The position numbers and the translations under genes are program-made. A stretch of DNA of 64,000 bases from Flavobacterium haoranii (GTDB lineage Bacteria > Bacteroidota > Bacteroidia > Flavobacteriales > Flavobacteriaceae): the NCBI GenBank assembly GCA_003246205.1, contig QKBC01000009.1:62001-126000 (forward strand), in the 5' to 3' direction. The notes under the pieces were generated by a model. It did no database searches and had not been told where the DNA came from. It saw nothing but the letters and a program-made list of their open reading frames with translations. Positions 1 to 7,095 of the stretch are shown here, piece by piece. Each line of letters opens with the position of its first letter. The first letter of the stretch is position 1.

Positions 1-570
1 ACCGGTTTACAAGTAATTGTGAAACAAGGTTCAGACCAAAACATCACTATTGAAGCAGATGAAAACTTACAGGATCATATTTTTACTGAAGTGAAAAAAG
101 GAGAATTAGAAGTGTATACAGATGCTAATATTCGTAAAAGTTCAGCAAAAAAAGTTTATATTACATTACCAGAACTTACCGAATTATCTTCATCTAGCGG
201 AGCCAGTGTAACTTCAGCAAACACGTTTCATTGCAAAAATATAGATTTCGATTCCAGTAGCGGAAGTAATCTTACTTTTTCAGTTGAAGCTCAAAAAATT
301 GATTGTGAAAGCAGCAGCGGAAGTACAATGAAACTATCCGGAAAAACAGTTTCTCTTGAAACCGATTCTTCCAGCGGAAGCAATATGGATTTAAAAAACT
401 TGGTTGCACAAAATATTGATTCCGAAGCATCAAGTGGAAGTTCAACCCACGTTAATCCAACTGAAAACTTAAAAGCGGAAGCCTCTAGCGGTGCTTCTAT
501 TACTTACGTAAACCAACCTAAAAGAATCACAACAGATAAAAGCTCAGGAGGCAGCGTTAGTCTGCAATAA
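1..570 (+). CDS. Head-GIN domain (DUF2807) adhesin-like protein, 5' end missing
   Basis: The reading frame is open from base 1 and ends with TAA at 568-570, so the gene starts before the window. The GTG at 19 is internal, because in-frame sequence continues upstream of it. The visible part holds about six repeats of some 20 residues, each carrying an SSSG or ASSG motif. This is the pattern of the single-stranded beta-helix in DUF2807 'head GIN' proteins of Bacteroidetes, which are exported to the envelope or surface. Its molecular role is unknown. A related, complete gene follows at 730, so the two are probably paralogues. A hairpin terminator lies 22 bases downstream. The family assignment is fairly safe; calling it an adhesin is only a database-style inference. 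Confidence 0.8.
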   Translation, partial: TGLQVIVKQGSDQNITIEADENLQDHIFTEVKKGELEVYTDANIRKSSAKKVYITLPELTELSSSSGASVTSANTFHCKNIDFDSSSGSNLTFSVEAQKIDCESSSGSTMKLSGKTVSLETDSSSGSNMDLKNLVAQNIDSEASSGSSTHVNPTENLKAEASSGASITYVNQPKRITTDKSSGGSVSLQ

Positions 571-591
571 ATTCTCCAAAAGCAAAGCATA

Positions 592-618
592 AACATCGGT
601 TTTACCGATGTTTTTTTA
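592..618 (+). terminator. Intrinsic terminator after the first DUF2807 gene
   Basis: A perfect 9-bp stem (AACATCGGT/ACCGATGTT) with a 3-base loop is followed by seven T. It separates the two DUF2807 genes. Confidence 0.85.
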
Positions 619-729
619 TGTAAAAAAATTATAACAGATTTTTGGTTCACGAATCTTTTTTGTGTAGGTTTGTTTGCAAAGATTCCATTTGGAACAGTAT
701 TTGTAATAGATTGACCAAATCCAACAAAA

Positions 730-1566
730 ATGAAGAGATTAACAGTACTTACCCTATTAGTTTTCAGCGTTACTTTTTTGGCTCAGGCACAAAAGAAAGA
801 AAAAGTAAAAGGTTCAAAAATTGTCACACATACCATTAATGAAGTAGAAAATTTCGAAAATATTGAAATAGACGATAATTTAGAAGTATATCTGGTAAAA
901 GGAGACAAAGCTTCAGTTGAAATTGAAGCTGATGATAACTTGCATGACGCTATCAACTTTTCAGTTGCAAACAATACATTAAGAGTTTCCAGCTTAAAAA
1001 ATGTGATTAGTGCCAAAAAATTCTCTATCCGAATCAATTACACCAACGACTTAAAACTGGTTGTTGCAAAAGGTGAAACTGTTATTAACGCTTTGAATGA
1101 ATTACAAGGTGAAAATGTAACGGTAAAAAATTATGGCAGATCCCGTTCTTACCTCAATGTTAATTCTACTTATTTTACACTCATCCTAAATGACAAAGCA
1201 GAAGCAGAGCTAAATGTTAAAGCACAAAGTACAACTTTAGAATTAAGCAATAATGCGGAACTGAAAGCTCTAATCGCTTCGCCTGAATTCAAATTGGATA
1301 TGTATGAAAATAGTGAAGCCGAAATAGAAGGAGATGCCGCACAAGCTAAAATCAGACTGGACAACAGCGCTTCTTTGACTTCAGATAATCTGACACTAAA
1401 AGAACTCGAACTTACAGCTGAAGGACACGTTAAAACACGTGTGAATGTTATAGACAAAATTGCTATTTCTGCCTCTGGAAAAGCAGAAATTGAACTATAC
1501 GGCCAACCAAAAATTGACATGGTTTTGTTTACCAACAATGCTATTTTGTACAAAAAGGAAAAGTAA
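730..1566 (+). CDS. DUF2807 (head GIN) exported protein
   Basis: The protein has 278 residues. It starts with a signal peptide of about 20 residues (hydrophobic core LTVLTLLVFSVTFLAQAQ) and then a DUF2807-type region. That region includes 'NFENIEIDDNLEVYLVKGD' and 'IEADDNLHDAI', the same phrase type as in the upstream partial gene ('IEADENLQDHI'). The C-terminal half is a series of short strands compatible with a beta-helix. It is exported and probably envelope-associated; its ligand and function are unknown. The ATG at 730 is chosen because it places the signal peptide at the very N terminus. A shared bidirectional terminator follows, and trxB converges from the other side. Confidence 0.8.
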   Translation: MKRLTVLTLLVFSVTFLAQAQKKEKVKGSKIVTHTINEVENFENIEIDDNLEVYLVKGDKASVEIEADDNLHDAINFSVANNTLRVSSLKNVISAKKFSIRINYTNDLKLVVAKGETVINALNELQGENVTVKNYGRSRSYLNVNSTYFTLILNDKAEAELNVKAQSTTLELSNNAELKALIASPEFKLDMYENSEAEIEGDAAQAKIRLDNSASLTSDNLTLKELELTAEGHVKTRVNVIDKIAISASGKAEIELYGQPKIDMVLFTNNAILYKKEK

Positions 1567-1592
1567 ACATCTCTTATTTATATTCATAAAAA

Positions 1593-1613
1593 AATCCAGC
1601 ATAATGCTGGATT
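1593..1613. terminator. Bidirectional terminator between the DUF2807 gene and trxB
   Basis: The 9-bp stem AATCCAGCA/TGCTGGATT has a 3-base loop, with an A-run on the left and a T-run on the right. It can stop both the plus-strand gene ending at 1566 and trxB ending at 1640. Confidence 0.85.
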
Positions 1614-1639
1614 TTTCATTTTTAATATATTTTATTCCT

Positions 1640-2587
1640 TTAGTCTTTTGAAGCTAAATAACGTTCTGCATCTAAAGCTGCCATACAGCCTGTTCCTGCT
1701 GCTGTAATAGCCTGTCTGTAAACATGGTCTGCAGCATCACCGGCTACAAATACTCCGGGAACATTCGTTTTAGTACTACCACTTTGATTAATAACATATC
1801 CCGTTTCATCTAACTCTAGATAATCAGCAAAAATATCTGTATTCGGTTTGTGCCCTATAGCTACAAAGAAACCTGTTGCCGGAATTTCAGTTATTTCTCC
1901 AGAAGCTCTATCCTTAGCTTTAACTCCGGTTACAACGTTACCATCGCCTAAAACTTCTTCTGTTTCTGTATTCAATAAAATTTCAATATTCTCGGTTTTA
2001 CGAACGCGCTCTTCCATAATTCTGGAAGCCCTGAATTTATCACTTCTAACCAACATGGTTACTTTTTTACAGATTTTTGATAAATAATGAGCTTCTTCAC
2101 AAGCACTATCTCCCGCTCCAACAATTACAACTTCCTGATTTCTATAGAAAAAACCATCACAAACCGCACAAGCAGAAACTCCGCCTCCAAGTTGTAAATA
2201 ATGCTGTTCAGAAGGTAAACCCAAATACTTTGCAGACGCTCCAGTTGAAATAATTATTGTATCAGCATGGATTTCTGTTGTTTCGTTTACCCAAATTTTA
2301 TGTGGTGCAGCTGAAAAATCAACTTTTGTAACCCAACCGTCACGAATATCTGTTCCGAAACGTTTAGCCTGAGCCTGCAATTGAATCATCATTTCCGGAC
2401 CTGAAATCCCATCCGGATAACCAGGGAAATTTTCTACATCATTAGTTGTTGTTAATTGCCCTCCCGGTTGCTGACCTTGGTATAACACCGGATTCATATT
2501 AGCTCTTGCTGCATAAATAGCAGCTGTATAACCAGCAGGACCCGAACCTATTATTAAGCATTTTACTTTTTCTATTGTATCAGCCAT
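1640..2587 (-). CDS. trxB: Thioredoxin-disulfide reductase
   Basis: This is a 315-residue cytoplasmic flavoenzyme that passes electrons from NADPH to thioredoxin. The N-terminal FAD-binding GxGxxG is at 14-19 (GSGPAG). The redox-active CAVC is at Cys140/Cys143, followed by DGFFYRN. A second dinucleotide-binding motif, VGAGDSA, lies near 156-162. The C-terminal FAD motif VFVAGDAAD is present. Length matches the low-molecular-weight bacterial TrxB. It is monocistronic, with a -7 promoter box 24 bases upstream of the ATG. Confidence 0.97.
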   Translation of the reverse strand: MADTIEKVKCLIIGSGPAGYTAAIYAARANMNPVLYQGQQPGGQLTTTNDVENFPGYPDGISGPEMMIQLQAQAKRFGTDIRDGWVTKVDFSAAPHKIWVNETTEIHADTIIISTGASAKYLGLPSEQHYLQLGGGVSACAVCDGFFYRNQEVVIVGAGDSACEEAHYLSKICKKVTMLVRSDKFRASRIMEERVRKTENIEILLNTETEEVLGDGNVVTGVKAKDRASGEITEIPATGFFVAIGHKPNTDIFADYLELDETGYVINQSGSTKTNVPGVFVAGDAADHVYRQAITAAGTGCMAALDAERYLASKD

Positions 2588-2610
2588 AATTCATTTTTTT
2601 ATTAGAGAAG

Positions 2611-2618
2611 CAAATTTA
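2611..2618 (-). promoter_or_regulatory. Candidate -7 box of trxB
   Basis: On the minus strand this reads TAAATTTG, matching the Bacteroidetes -7 consensus TAnnTTTG, 24 bases upstream of the trxB ATG. No clear -33 TTG was assigned. Confidence 0.55.
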
Positions 2619-2698
2619 AACTATTCAAAAGAAAAATTCCTTAAAATTTAATTAGAATTCGTTATGATAAAATAAATTGATTTTATTTCAAAAAACAT

Positions 2699-2728
2699 TT
2701 TGAATATTCAAAATTAGCTATATCTTTG
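2699..2728 (+). promoter_or_regulatory. Promoter of tRNA-Pro
   Basis: TTTG at 2699-2702 and TATCTTTG at 2721-2728 are 18 bases apart, a very good match to the Bacteroidetes -33/-7 promoter. The tRNA begins 13 bases after the -7 box. Confidence 0.75.
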
Positions 2729-2741
2729 CACTCACAATTTT

Positions 2742-2816
2742 CGGGGTGTAGCGTAGCCCGGTCATCGCGCCTGGTTTGGGACCAGGAGGTCGCAGGTTCG
2801 AATCCTGCCACCCCGA
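2742..2816 (+). tRNA. tRNA-Pro (anticodon TGG)
   Basis: This is a 75-nt cloverleaf. The acceptor stem is CGGGGTG/CACCCCG and the anticodon stem is CCTGG/CCAGG around loop TTTGGGA (anticodon TGG). The T-arm contains GGTTCGAATCC. The discriminator base is A and CCA is not encoded. Its promoter is adjacent and its terminator is at 2821-2849. The 3' part from 2787 is the left end of the tandem repeat described below. Confidence 0.97.
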
Positions 2817-2820
2817 CAGA

Positions 2821-2849
2821 AAGACTTTCAGTAATGGAAGTCTTTTTTT
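2821..2849 (+). terminator. tRNA-Pro terminator, repeat copy 1
   Basis: The stem AAGACTTTC/GGAAGTCTT (one T-G pair) has loop AGTAAT and is followed by a T-run, starting 5 bases after the tRNA. Confidence 0.85.
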
Positions 2850-2864
2850 ATTTATATTAGTTTT

Positions 2865-3104
2865 ATGTTTTTCACTTACATTTTATTTTCCGAAACAACT
2901 CAAAAATTTTATGTTGGTCAAACCAATAATTTAGAAGATCGCTTAAAAAGACATAATTCCGGTTATCAGATTGCAACTAAAAACGGAAGCCCATGGACAT
3001 TGATAACTTATTTTTCTTTCAGTACAAGGGCAGAGGCTGTTCAACTAGAACAGAAAATCAAAAAGAGAGGAATTAAAAGGTTTCTTCAGGACAACAGCTT
3101 GTAA
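2865..3104 (+). CDS. GIY-YIG nuclease family protein, copy 1
   Basis: This 79-residue protein consists of a single GIY-YIG domain of the small stand-alone (UvrC N-terminal/YhbQ-like) type. The first motif is TYI (4-6) in place of GIY and the second is YVG (16-18). Arg26, His30 and Glu62 sit where the family has catalytic residues. There is no DNA-binding extension. The start ATG is only 16 bases after the tRNA terminator and no separate promoter is evident, so expression may depend on read-through. An almost identical copy follows at 3212. Role unknown: such proteins are often annotated as excinuclease-like, but whether this one cuts DNA or RNA cannot be told from the sequence. Confidence 0.88.
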   Translation: MFFTYILFSETTQKFYVGQTNNLEDRLKRHNSGYQIATKNGSPWTLITYFSFSTRAEAVQLEQKIKKRGIKRFLQDNSL

Positions 3105-3110
3105 AACAAA

Positions 3111-3163
3111 CATCGCGTCCCGCTTAAGCGGGAAGGTCGCAGGTTCGAATCCTGCCACCCCGA
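3111..3163 (+). pseudogene. Partial tRNA-Pro relic (3' half), copy 2
   Basis: Bases 3134-3163 are identical to 2787-2816 of the intact tRNA (variable region, T-arm, acceptor 3' strand, discriminator). The 23 bases before it read CATCGCG plus a 16-bp palindrome. They occupy the place of CATCGCG plus the 17-nt anticodon stem-loop in the intact tRNA. The 5' acceptor strand and most of the D-arm are missing, so it cannot fold as a normal tRNA. The relation of the CATCGCG part may be chance, as it is only 7 bases. Confidence 0.75.
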
Positions 3164-3167
3164 CAGA

Positions 3168-3196
3168 AAGACTTTCAGTAATGGAAGTCTTTTTTT
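3168..3196 (+). terminator. Terminator, repeat copy 2
   Basis: Identical copy of the tRNA-Pro terminator hairpin, 347 bp downstream of the first. Confidence 0.8.
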
Positions 3197-3211
3197 ATTT
3201 ATATTAGTTTT

Positions 3212-3451
3212 ATGTTTTTCACTTACATTTTATTTCCCGAAACAACTCAAAAATTTTATGTTGGCCAAACCAATAATTTAGAAGATCGCTTAAAAAGACA
3301 TAATTCCGGTTATCAGATTGCAACTAAAAACGGAAGCCCATGGACATTGATAACTTATTTTACTTTCAGTACAAGGGCAGAGGCTGTTCAACTAGAACAG
3401 AAAATCAAAAAGAGAGGAATTAAAAGGTTTCTTCAAGACAACAGCTTGTAA
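3212..3451 (+). CDS. GIY-YIG nuclease family protein, copy 2
   Basis: This 79-residue protein differs from copy 1 at two positions (Ser9 to Pro, Ser51 to Thr), with two further silent changes. All motif residues (TYI, YVG, Arg26, His30, Glu62) are kept. Two intact frames with few changes argue that both are still under selection or very recently duplicated. It sits in the second unit of the tandem repeat with the same upstream terminator and the same downstream palindrome. Function unknown beyond the domain assignment. Confidence 0.88.
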   Translation: MFFTYILFPETTQKFYVGQTNNLEDRLKRHNSGYQIATKNGSPWTLITYFTFSTRAEAVQLEQKIKKRGIKRFLQDNSL

Positions 3452-3457
3452 AACAAA

Positions 3458-3510
3458 CATCACGTCCCGCTTGAGCGGGAAGGTCGCAGGTTCGAATCTT
3501 GCCACCCCGA
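3458..3510 (+). pseudogene. Partial tRNA-Pro relic (3' half), copy 3
   Basis: This is the same arrangement as at 3111-3163, 347 bp further on. It has point changes (CATCACG, palindrome centre TTGA, and T for C in the T-arm 3' strand), which make it the most diverged of the three. Confidence 0.72.
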
Positions 3511-3514
3511 CAGA

Positions 3515-3543
3515 AAGACTCTCAGTAATGAAAGTCTTTTTTT
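3515..3543 (+). terminator. Terminator, repeat copy 3 (decayed)
   Basis: Same hairpin as at 2821 but with two substitutions, one giving a C/A mismatch in the stem. The T-run is kept. The repeat ends about ten bases later. Confidence 0.65.
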
Positions 3544-3757
3544 ATTTATATTATTCGATACTTTTTCTAAAAAAGCATAAAATTTTCAAGAAAACAGGAG
3601 TGAATAGTTTAAAATATACTTCAATGTCATCTTCAACCTAAAAAGAGGACGCTTCAAATCTTTTTTCCAAAACAATTTCCTATGTTTTTCTTAGTTTCAT
3701 TCAAAATAATCCATTACTTCATTTAATCAATTCTTACTTTTTAATTAAACTCAACAA

Positions 3758-4519
3758 ATGGATCAACAAAACGATTTTCATAAGATTAAAAAACAGATTC
3801 TTTTTTTAATTATATATTCTGTATTCATTTCCTTAATTCTGGTTTTAGAACTATTTTTTAGAATCTACACTAATAAAAATCAAACATTTAACGAAATAAG
3901 CGTAAAAAGAATAAACGTTTTAGAAAATGATGGAACTCTTAGAATGACCATATCTAATAAGGAAATGTCTCCTGCTCCCCTATCGTATGGTAAACCTTTT
4001 GGTCTACAAGGAGGAAATAGAACCGGAATTATCTTTTTCAACGAAGAAGGAACAGAGGCAGGAGGACTCATTTTTTCCGGAAAAACAGATACTTTAAACA
4101 ACAACTATGAAGCTTTTGGTCATCTTTCTTTTGATCAATACAATCAAAATCAAGTCCTTTATTTACAATATTCAGATGAAAACGGAACAAAGAAAACCGG
4201 TCTGTATATAGACGATTGGCAAGAAAAACCCATTTTTGCTGAATGGAATCCAAAGTTCAAAGAAATAATGAAGTCCTCGTTAGGAGAAGCTGAAAAAGAA
4301 CAAGCAATTCAACAATTAATGGAACCGACTGAAGGACATCCCGCATTTGCAAATAGGGTTTTCATAGGTAGAGATAATGATAAATCTGCAATACTAAACC
4401 TTTGCGATAGACAAGGAAATGCAAGACTCCAACTCTTAGTAGATTCGTTAGGAACTGCAAAAATTAATTTTCTCAACGATGAAGGTAAAATTGATTACAG
4501 CTTTCCTTCAGAAAAATAA
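3758..4519 (+). CDS. Membrane-anchored protein of unknown function
   Basis: The protein has 253 residues. After a short charged N terminus there is one membrane segment at about 13-34, then a soluble, mostly beta-rich domain. That domain is presumably outside the cytoplasmic membrane. It contains phrases such as 'INVLENDGTLRMTISN' and 'GIIFFNEEGTEAGGLIF' near 48-108, and a similar 'VFIGRDNDKSAILNLCD' further on, which suggests two related halves. No catalytic motif is recognised. It stands alone between the truncated repeat unit and a fourth copy of the tRNA-Pro-type terminator. Function unknown. Confidence 0.75.
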   Translation: MDQQNDFHKIKKQILFLIIYSVFISLILVLELFFRIYTNKNQTFNEISVKRINVLENDGTLRMTISNKEMSPAPLSYGKPFGLQGGNRTGIIFFNEEGTEAGGLIFSGKTDTLNNNYEAFGHLSFDQYNQNQVLYLQYSDENGTKKTGLYIDDWQEKPIFAEWNPKFKEIMKSSLGEAEKEQAIQQLMEPTEGHPAFANRVFIGRDNDKSAILNLCDRQGNARLQLLVDSLGTAKINFLNDEGKIDYSFPSEK

Positions 4520-4583
4520 AAGAACCCTACAATACAATCATCAATCATCAATTATTTGCTTTCTTCAGATCGCTCTCAACGAA

Positions 4584-4611
4584 AAGACTTTCAGCAATGG
4601 AAGTCTTTTTT
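4584..4611 (+). terminator. Terminator resembling the tRNA-Pro one (fourth copy)
   Basis: The stem AAGACTTTC/GGAAGTCTT has loop AGCAAT and a T-run. It differs by one base from the hairpin in the 347-bp repeat, although no tRNA sequence precedes it here. Confidence 0.75.
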
Positions 4612-4714
4612 ATTTACGCCTTTTCACAAAATTTCCAATCCCTAATTTTCTTTACAAGCTATAATAATTTACCATAAAAAAATAAAAAGTAAAGCATTAT
4701 ATTTTAGAATTAGT

Positions 4715-4722
4715 TATTTTTG
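4715..4722 (+). promoter_or_regulatory. Candidate -7 box of the udk operon
   Basis: TATTTTTG matches TAnnTTTG and lies 27 bases upstream of the udk ATG. Confidence 0.6.
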
Positions 4723-4749
4723 CTTCGTATATAACAAATAAAACACTGA

Positions 4750-5358
4750 ATGTTAATTATTGGTATTGCCGGCGGAACCGGTAGTGGAAAAACTACTGTA
4801 GTTCACCAAATTATGAACGAATTACCTTCCACTGAAGTTGGAATTATTTCTCAGGATTCTTATTATAAAGAAACGCATCATCTCTCTTATGAAGAACGAA
4901 CAAAAATTAATTTCGATCATCCGAGAGCAATTGATTTTGATTTATTGGTTCAACATCTAAAAGAGCTTAAAGCCGGAAAAACTATAGAACAACCTGTGTA
5001 TTCATTTGTGACACATGATCGTACCGATGACAGTATTGTAACGCATCCCAGAAAAGTGATGATTGTTGAAGGTATTCTGATCTTAACTAATCCTGAATTA
5101 CGTGAACTGTTCGATATCAAAGTATACGTTCATGCCGATTCAGATGAAAGGCTGATCAGACGTTTAAAAAGAGATATTGCCGAAAGAGGAAGAGATATGG
5201 AAGAAGTTTTAAACCGCTACCAAACGACGTTAAAACCAATGCACGAACAGTTCATTGAACCTACAAAGGCTTTTGCCGATATCATTATTCCTAACGATAA
5301 ATACAATACCGTTGCCATAGATGTTGTAAGAGCCGTAATAAAACAAAGAATTCATTAA
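4750..5358 (+). CDS. udk: Uridine kinase
   Basis: This 202-residue protein has a P-loop at its N terminus (GGTGSGKTT at 8-16) and continues with 'ISQDSYYK', a typical uridine kinase motif. It phosphorylates uridine and cytidine to the monophosphates in pyrimidine salvage. Length is usual for bacterial Udk. It heads a tight run: the next gene starts directly after its stop codon. Confidence 0.95.
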   Translation: MLIIGIAGGTGSGKTTVVHQIMNELPSTEVGIISQDSYYKETHHLSYEERTKINFDHPRAIDFDLLVQHLKELKAGKTIEQPVYSFVTHDRTDDSIVTHPRKVMIVEGILILTNPELRELFDIKVYVHADSDERLIRRLKRDIAERGRDMEEVLNRYQTTLKPMHEQFIEPTKAFADIIIPNDKYNTVAIDVVRAVIKQRIH

Positions 5359-5706
5359 TTGAAAAAACTAAAGAACATAGTCAATCATTTTCCTTTCCTT
5401 AAATACCTAGGAAACAGGTATGTTTTGGCTTCTGTTCTATTTATTCTTTGGATTCTGTTCTTGGATAATTACTCCTATCTTGAAAGCCGCGTTTTAGATA
5501 AGCAAATTGAAGAATTAGAAGACAACATTAGTTATTACCAAAAAGAAATCACAAAAGACAGCATCAAAATTAAAAAATTAAAAAATGCTGATCAGATAGA
5601 AAAATACGCTCGTGAAAAATATTATATGAAAAGAGCGAATGAAGATGTTTACGTCATAGAATATGAAGATGATGACAAACCCAAAGACGACACTTCAGAT
5701 TTTTAA
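5359..5706 (+). CDS. FtsB/DivIC-like septum formation protein
   Basis: This is a 115-residue bitopic membrane protein. It has a short N-terminal tail, one membrane segment at about 20-36 (VLASVLFILWILFLDN) and a coiled coil at about 45-75. The C-terminal 'QIEKYAREKYYMKRANEDVYVIE' region is typical of the FtsB/DivIC family, which joins FtsL and FtsQ in the divisome. The start is a TTG placed immediately after the udk stop codon. No in-frame ATG precedes the membrane segment. The assignment to family is good; which of FtsB or DivIC it corresponds to is not decidable. Confidence 0.88.
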   Translation: MKKLKNIVNHFPFLKYLGNRYVLASVLFILWILFLDNYSYLESRVLDKQIEELEDNISYYQKEITKDSIKIKKLKNADQIEKYAREKYYMKRANEDVYVIEYEDDDKPKDDTSDF

Positions 5707-5730
5707 CAAACAAACCAAGCTTAATTGATT

Positions 5731-7095
5731 ATGGAAAGTGAAAAATTGTTTAAGGAATTTAATGCTGTTTCTTCTAAAGAGTGGAAGCAAAAAATTCAGT
5801 TTGAACTAAAAGGTGCCGACTACAACGAAACCCTTATTTGGGAAAGTCCGGAAGGCATCAAAGTAAAACCGTTTTACCACGTTGATGAATTTGAAAATAA
5901 AGTAAACGTTACAACAGATGTAGCCGACTTTAAAATCCTGCAAAATATCTTTGTTCACGATGTAAACAAAGCAAATGAAAAAGCAAAAGACACTTTAAAT
6001 CGTGGTGCAGAAAGCATTCGTTTTTCAATTGAGAATGAAAATATCTCTTTAGACGACTTGTTCTCTGGTTTACCTAAAGAAAATACCCTTTACTATTTTT
6101 ATTTGCCTTTTCTCTCAAACGATTTCGTAACTAAGGTCAACGCGTTTGCAAAGCAGAATAACCATCAAATTACACTATTAATTGATAACATCGGGCAATT
6201 AGCTAAAGACGGAAATTGGTTCGAAAATTTAGAGCAAGATTTCTCCAATTTAAACCAAATTTCTAAAAATAGTAGTTTCCCTTTTTTAAGCATCAACGCG
6301 ACTACTTATCAAAATGCAGGAGCCAATATTGTTCAGCAAATTGCGTACACCTTAGCTCATACTAATGAATATTTCAACCGCATCGAAAATATCAATACAC
6401 CAATCAATATTGAAATTGCTGTTGGTTCAAATTATTTCTTTGAAATTGCAAAATTGAGAGCTTTGCGAATGTTGTTCAATCTATTGGCAAAAGAATACAA
6501 CCACAATTTTGATTGTCAAATCATTGCTACACCAACTAAACGAAACAAAACGTTATACGATTACAACGTAAACTTGCTTCGTACAACAACTGAATGTATG
6601 TCGGCTATTTTAGGTGGAGCCAATGCAGTTAATAATTTAGCGTATGATGCCATTTACCACAAAGACAATGAATTTGGTGATAGAATTTCGAGAAATCAAC
6701 TTTTAGTTTTAAAAAACGAAAGTTATTTTGATAAAGTTAATAATCCGGCTGACGGTGCGTATTATATTGAAACATTGACCGAACAATTAGCTGAAAAAGC
6801 ACTGAATTTATTCAAAGATATTGAAGCTAACGGTGGTTTCATTACACAATTAATCGAAGGAACTATTCAACGTAAAATTGTGGAAAGCGCTCAAAAAGAA
6901 CAAGAATTGTTTGAAAACGGAAAAGAAATTTTATTAGGAACTAATAAATATCCGAATAAAAATGACCAAATGAAAAATGATTTGGAACTGTATCCGTTTG
7001 TGAAACAAAATCCAAGAAAAACATTGGTTACGCCAATCATTGAAAGACGTTTGGCAGAAAAAATGGAACAAGAACGACTAGCTACTGAGCAATAA
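5731..7095 (+). CDS. mutA: Methylmalonyl-CoA mutase small (beta) subunit
   Basis: This protein of about 454 residues has the catalytic-barrel fold of methylmalonyl-CoA mutase but lacks a C-terminal cobalamin-binding domain, as expected for the non-catalytic small subunit. It begins 'LFKEFNAVSSKEWKQKIQFEL' and carries 'NNPADGAYYIETLTEQLA', matching the large subunit's '[18 protein letters not shown]'. With ScpA it interconverts methylmalonyl-CoA and succinyl-CoA. The ATG at 5731 is preferred over a TTG two codons upstream. Its stop codon overlaps the next start by one base. Confidence 0.93.
   Translation: MESEKLFKEFNAVSSKEWKQKIQFELKGADYNETLIWESPEGIKVKPFYHVDEFENKVNVTTDVADFKILQNIFVHDVNKANEKAKDTLNRGAESIRFSIENENISLDDLFSGLPKENTLYYFYLPFLSNDFVTKVNAFAKQNNHQITLLIDNIGQLAKDGNWFENLEQDFSNLNQISKNSSFPFLSINATTYQNAGANIVQQIAYTLAHTNEYFNRIENINTPINIEIAVGSNYFFEIAKLRALRMLFNLLAKEYNHNFDCQIIATPTKRNKTLYDYNVNLLRTTTECMSAILGGANAVNNLAYDAIYHKDNEFGDRISRNQLLVLKNESYFDKVNNPADGAYYIETLTEQLAEKALNLFKDIEANGGFITQLIEGTIQRKIVESAQKEQELFENGKEILLGTNKYPNKNDQMKNDLELYPFVKQNPRKTLVTPIIERRLAEKMEQERLATEQ

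Larger units (their letters stand above)
2787..3554 (+). repeat. 347-bp tandem repeat carrying a tRNA-Pro 3' half and a GIY-YIG gene
   Basis: Two full units (2787-3133, 3134-3480) and one truncated unit (3481 to about 3554) are spaced exactly 347 bp apart. A unit is made of the variable/T-arm/acceptor 3' part of tRNA-Pro, the hairpin terminator, a GIY-YIG reading frame and a 16-bp palindrome. Units 1 and 2 differ at about six positions, not counting the region that aligns with the anticodon arm. Unit 3 has three differences and loses similarity just before the GIY-YIG start codon. The high identity suggests recent duplication or ongoing conversion. Confidence 0.93.

Noticed and set aside
642..839. 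65-codon plus-strand frame overlapping the start of the second DUF2807 gene
   Set aside because: Out of frame with the well-supported signal peptide gene and begins in the spacer; no family resemblance.
2865..3451. The GIY-YIG genes as intron-borne homing endonucleases
   Set aside because: There is no intron core, the tRNA upstream is intact and uninterrupted, and no DNA-binding domain is attached.
2787..3554. The tandem repeat as a CRISPR array
   Set aside because: The repeats are 347 bp, contain a coding frame and a tRNA fragment, and have no variable spacers.
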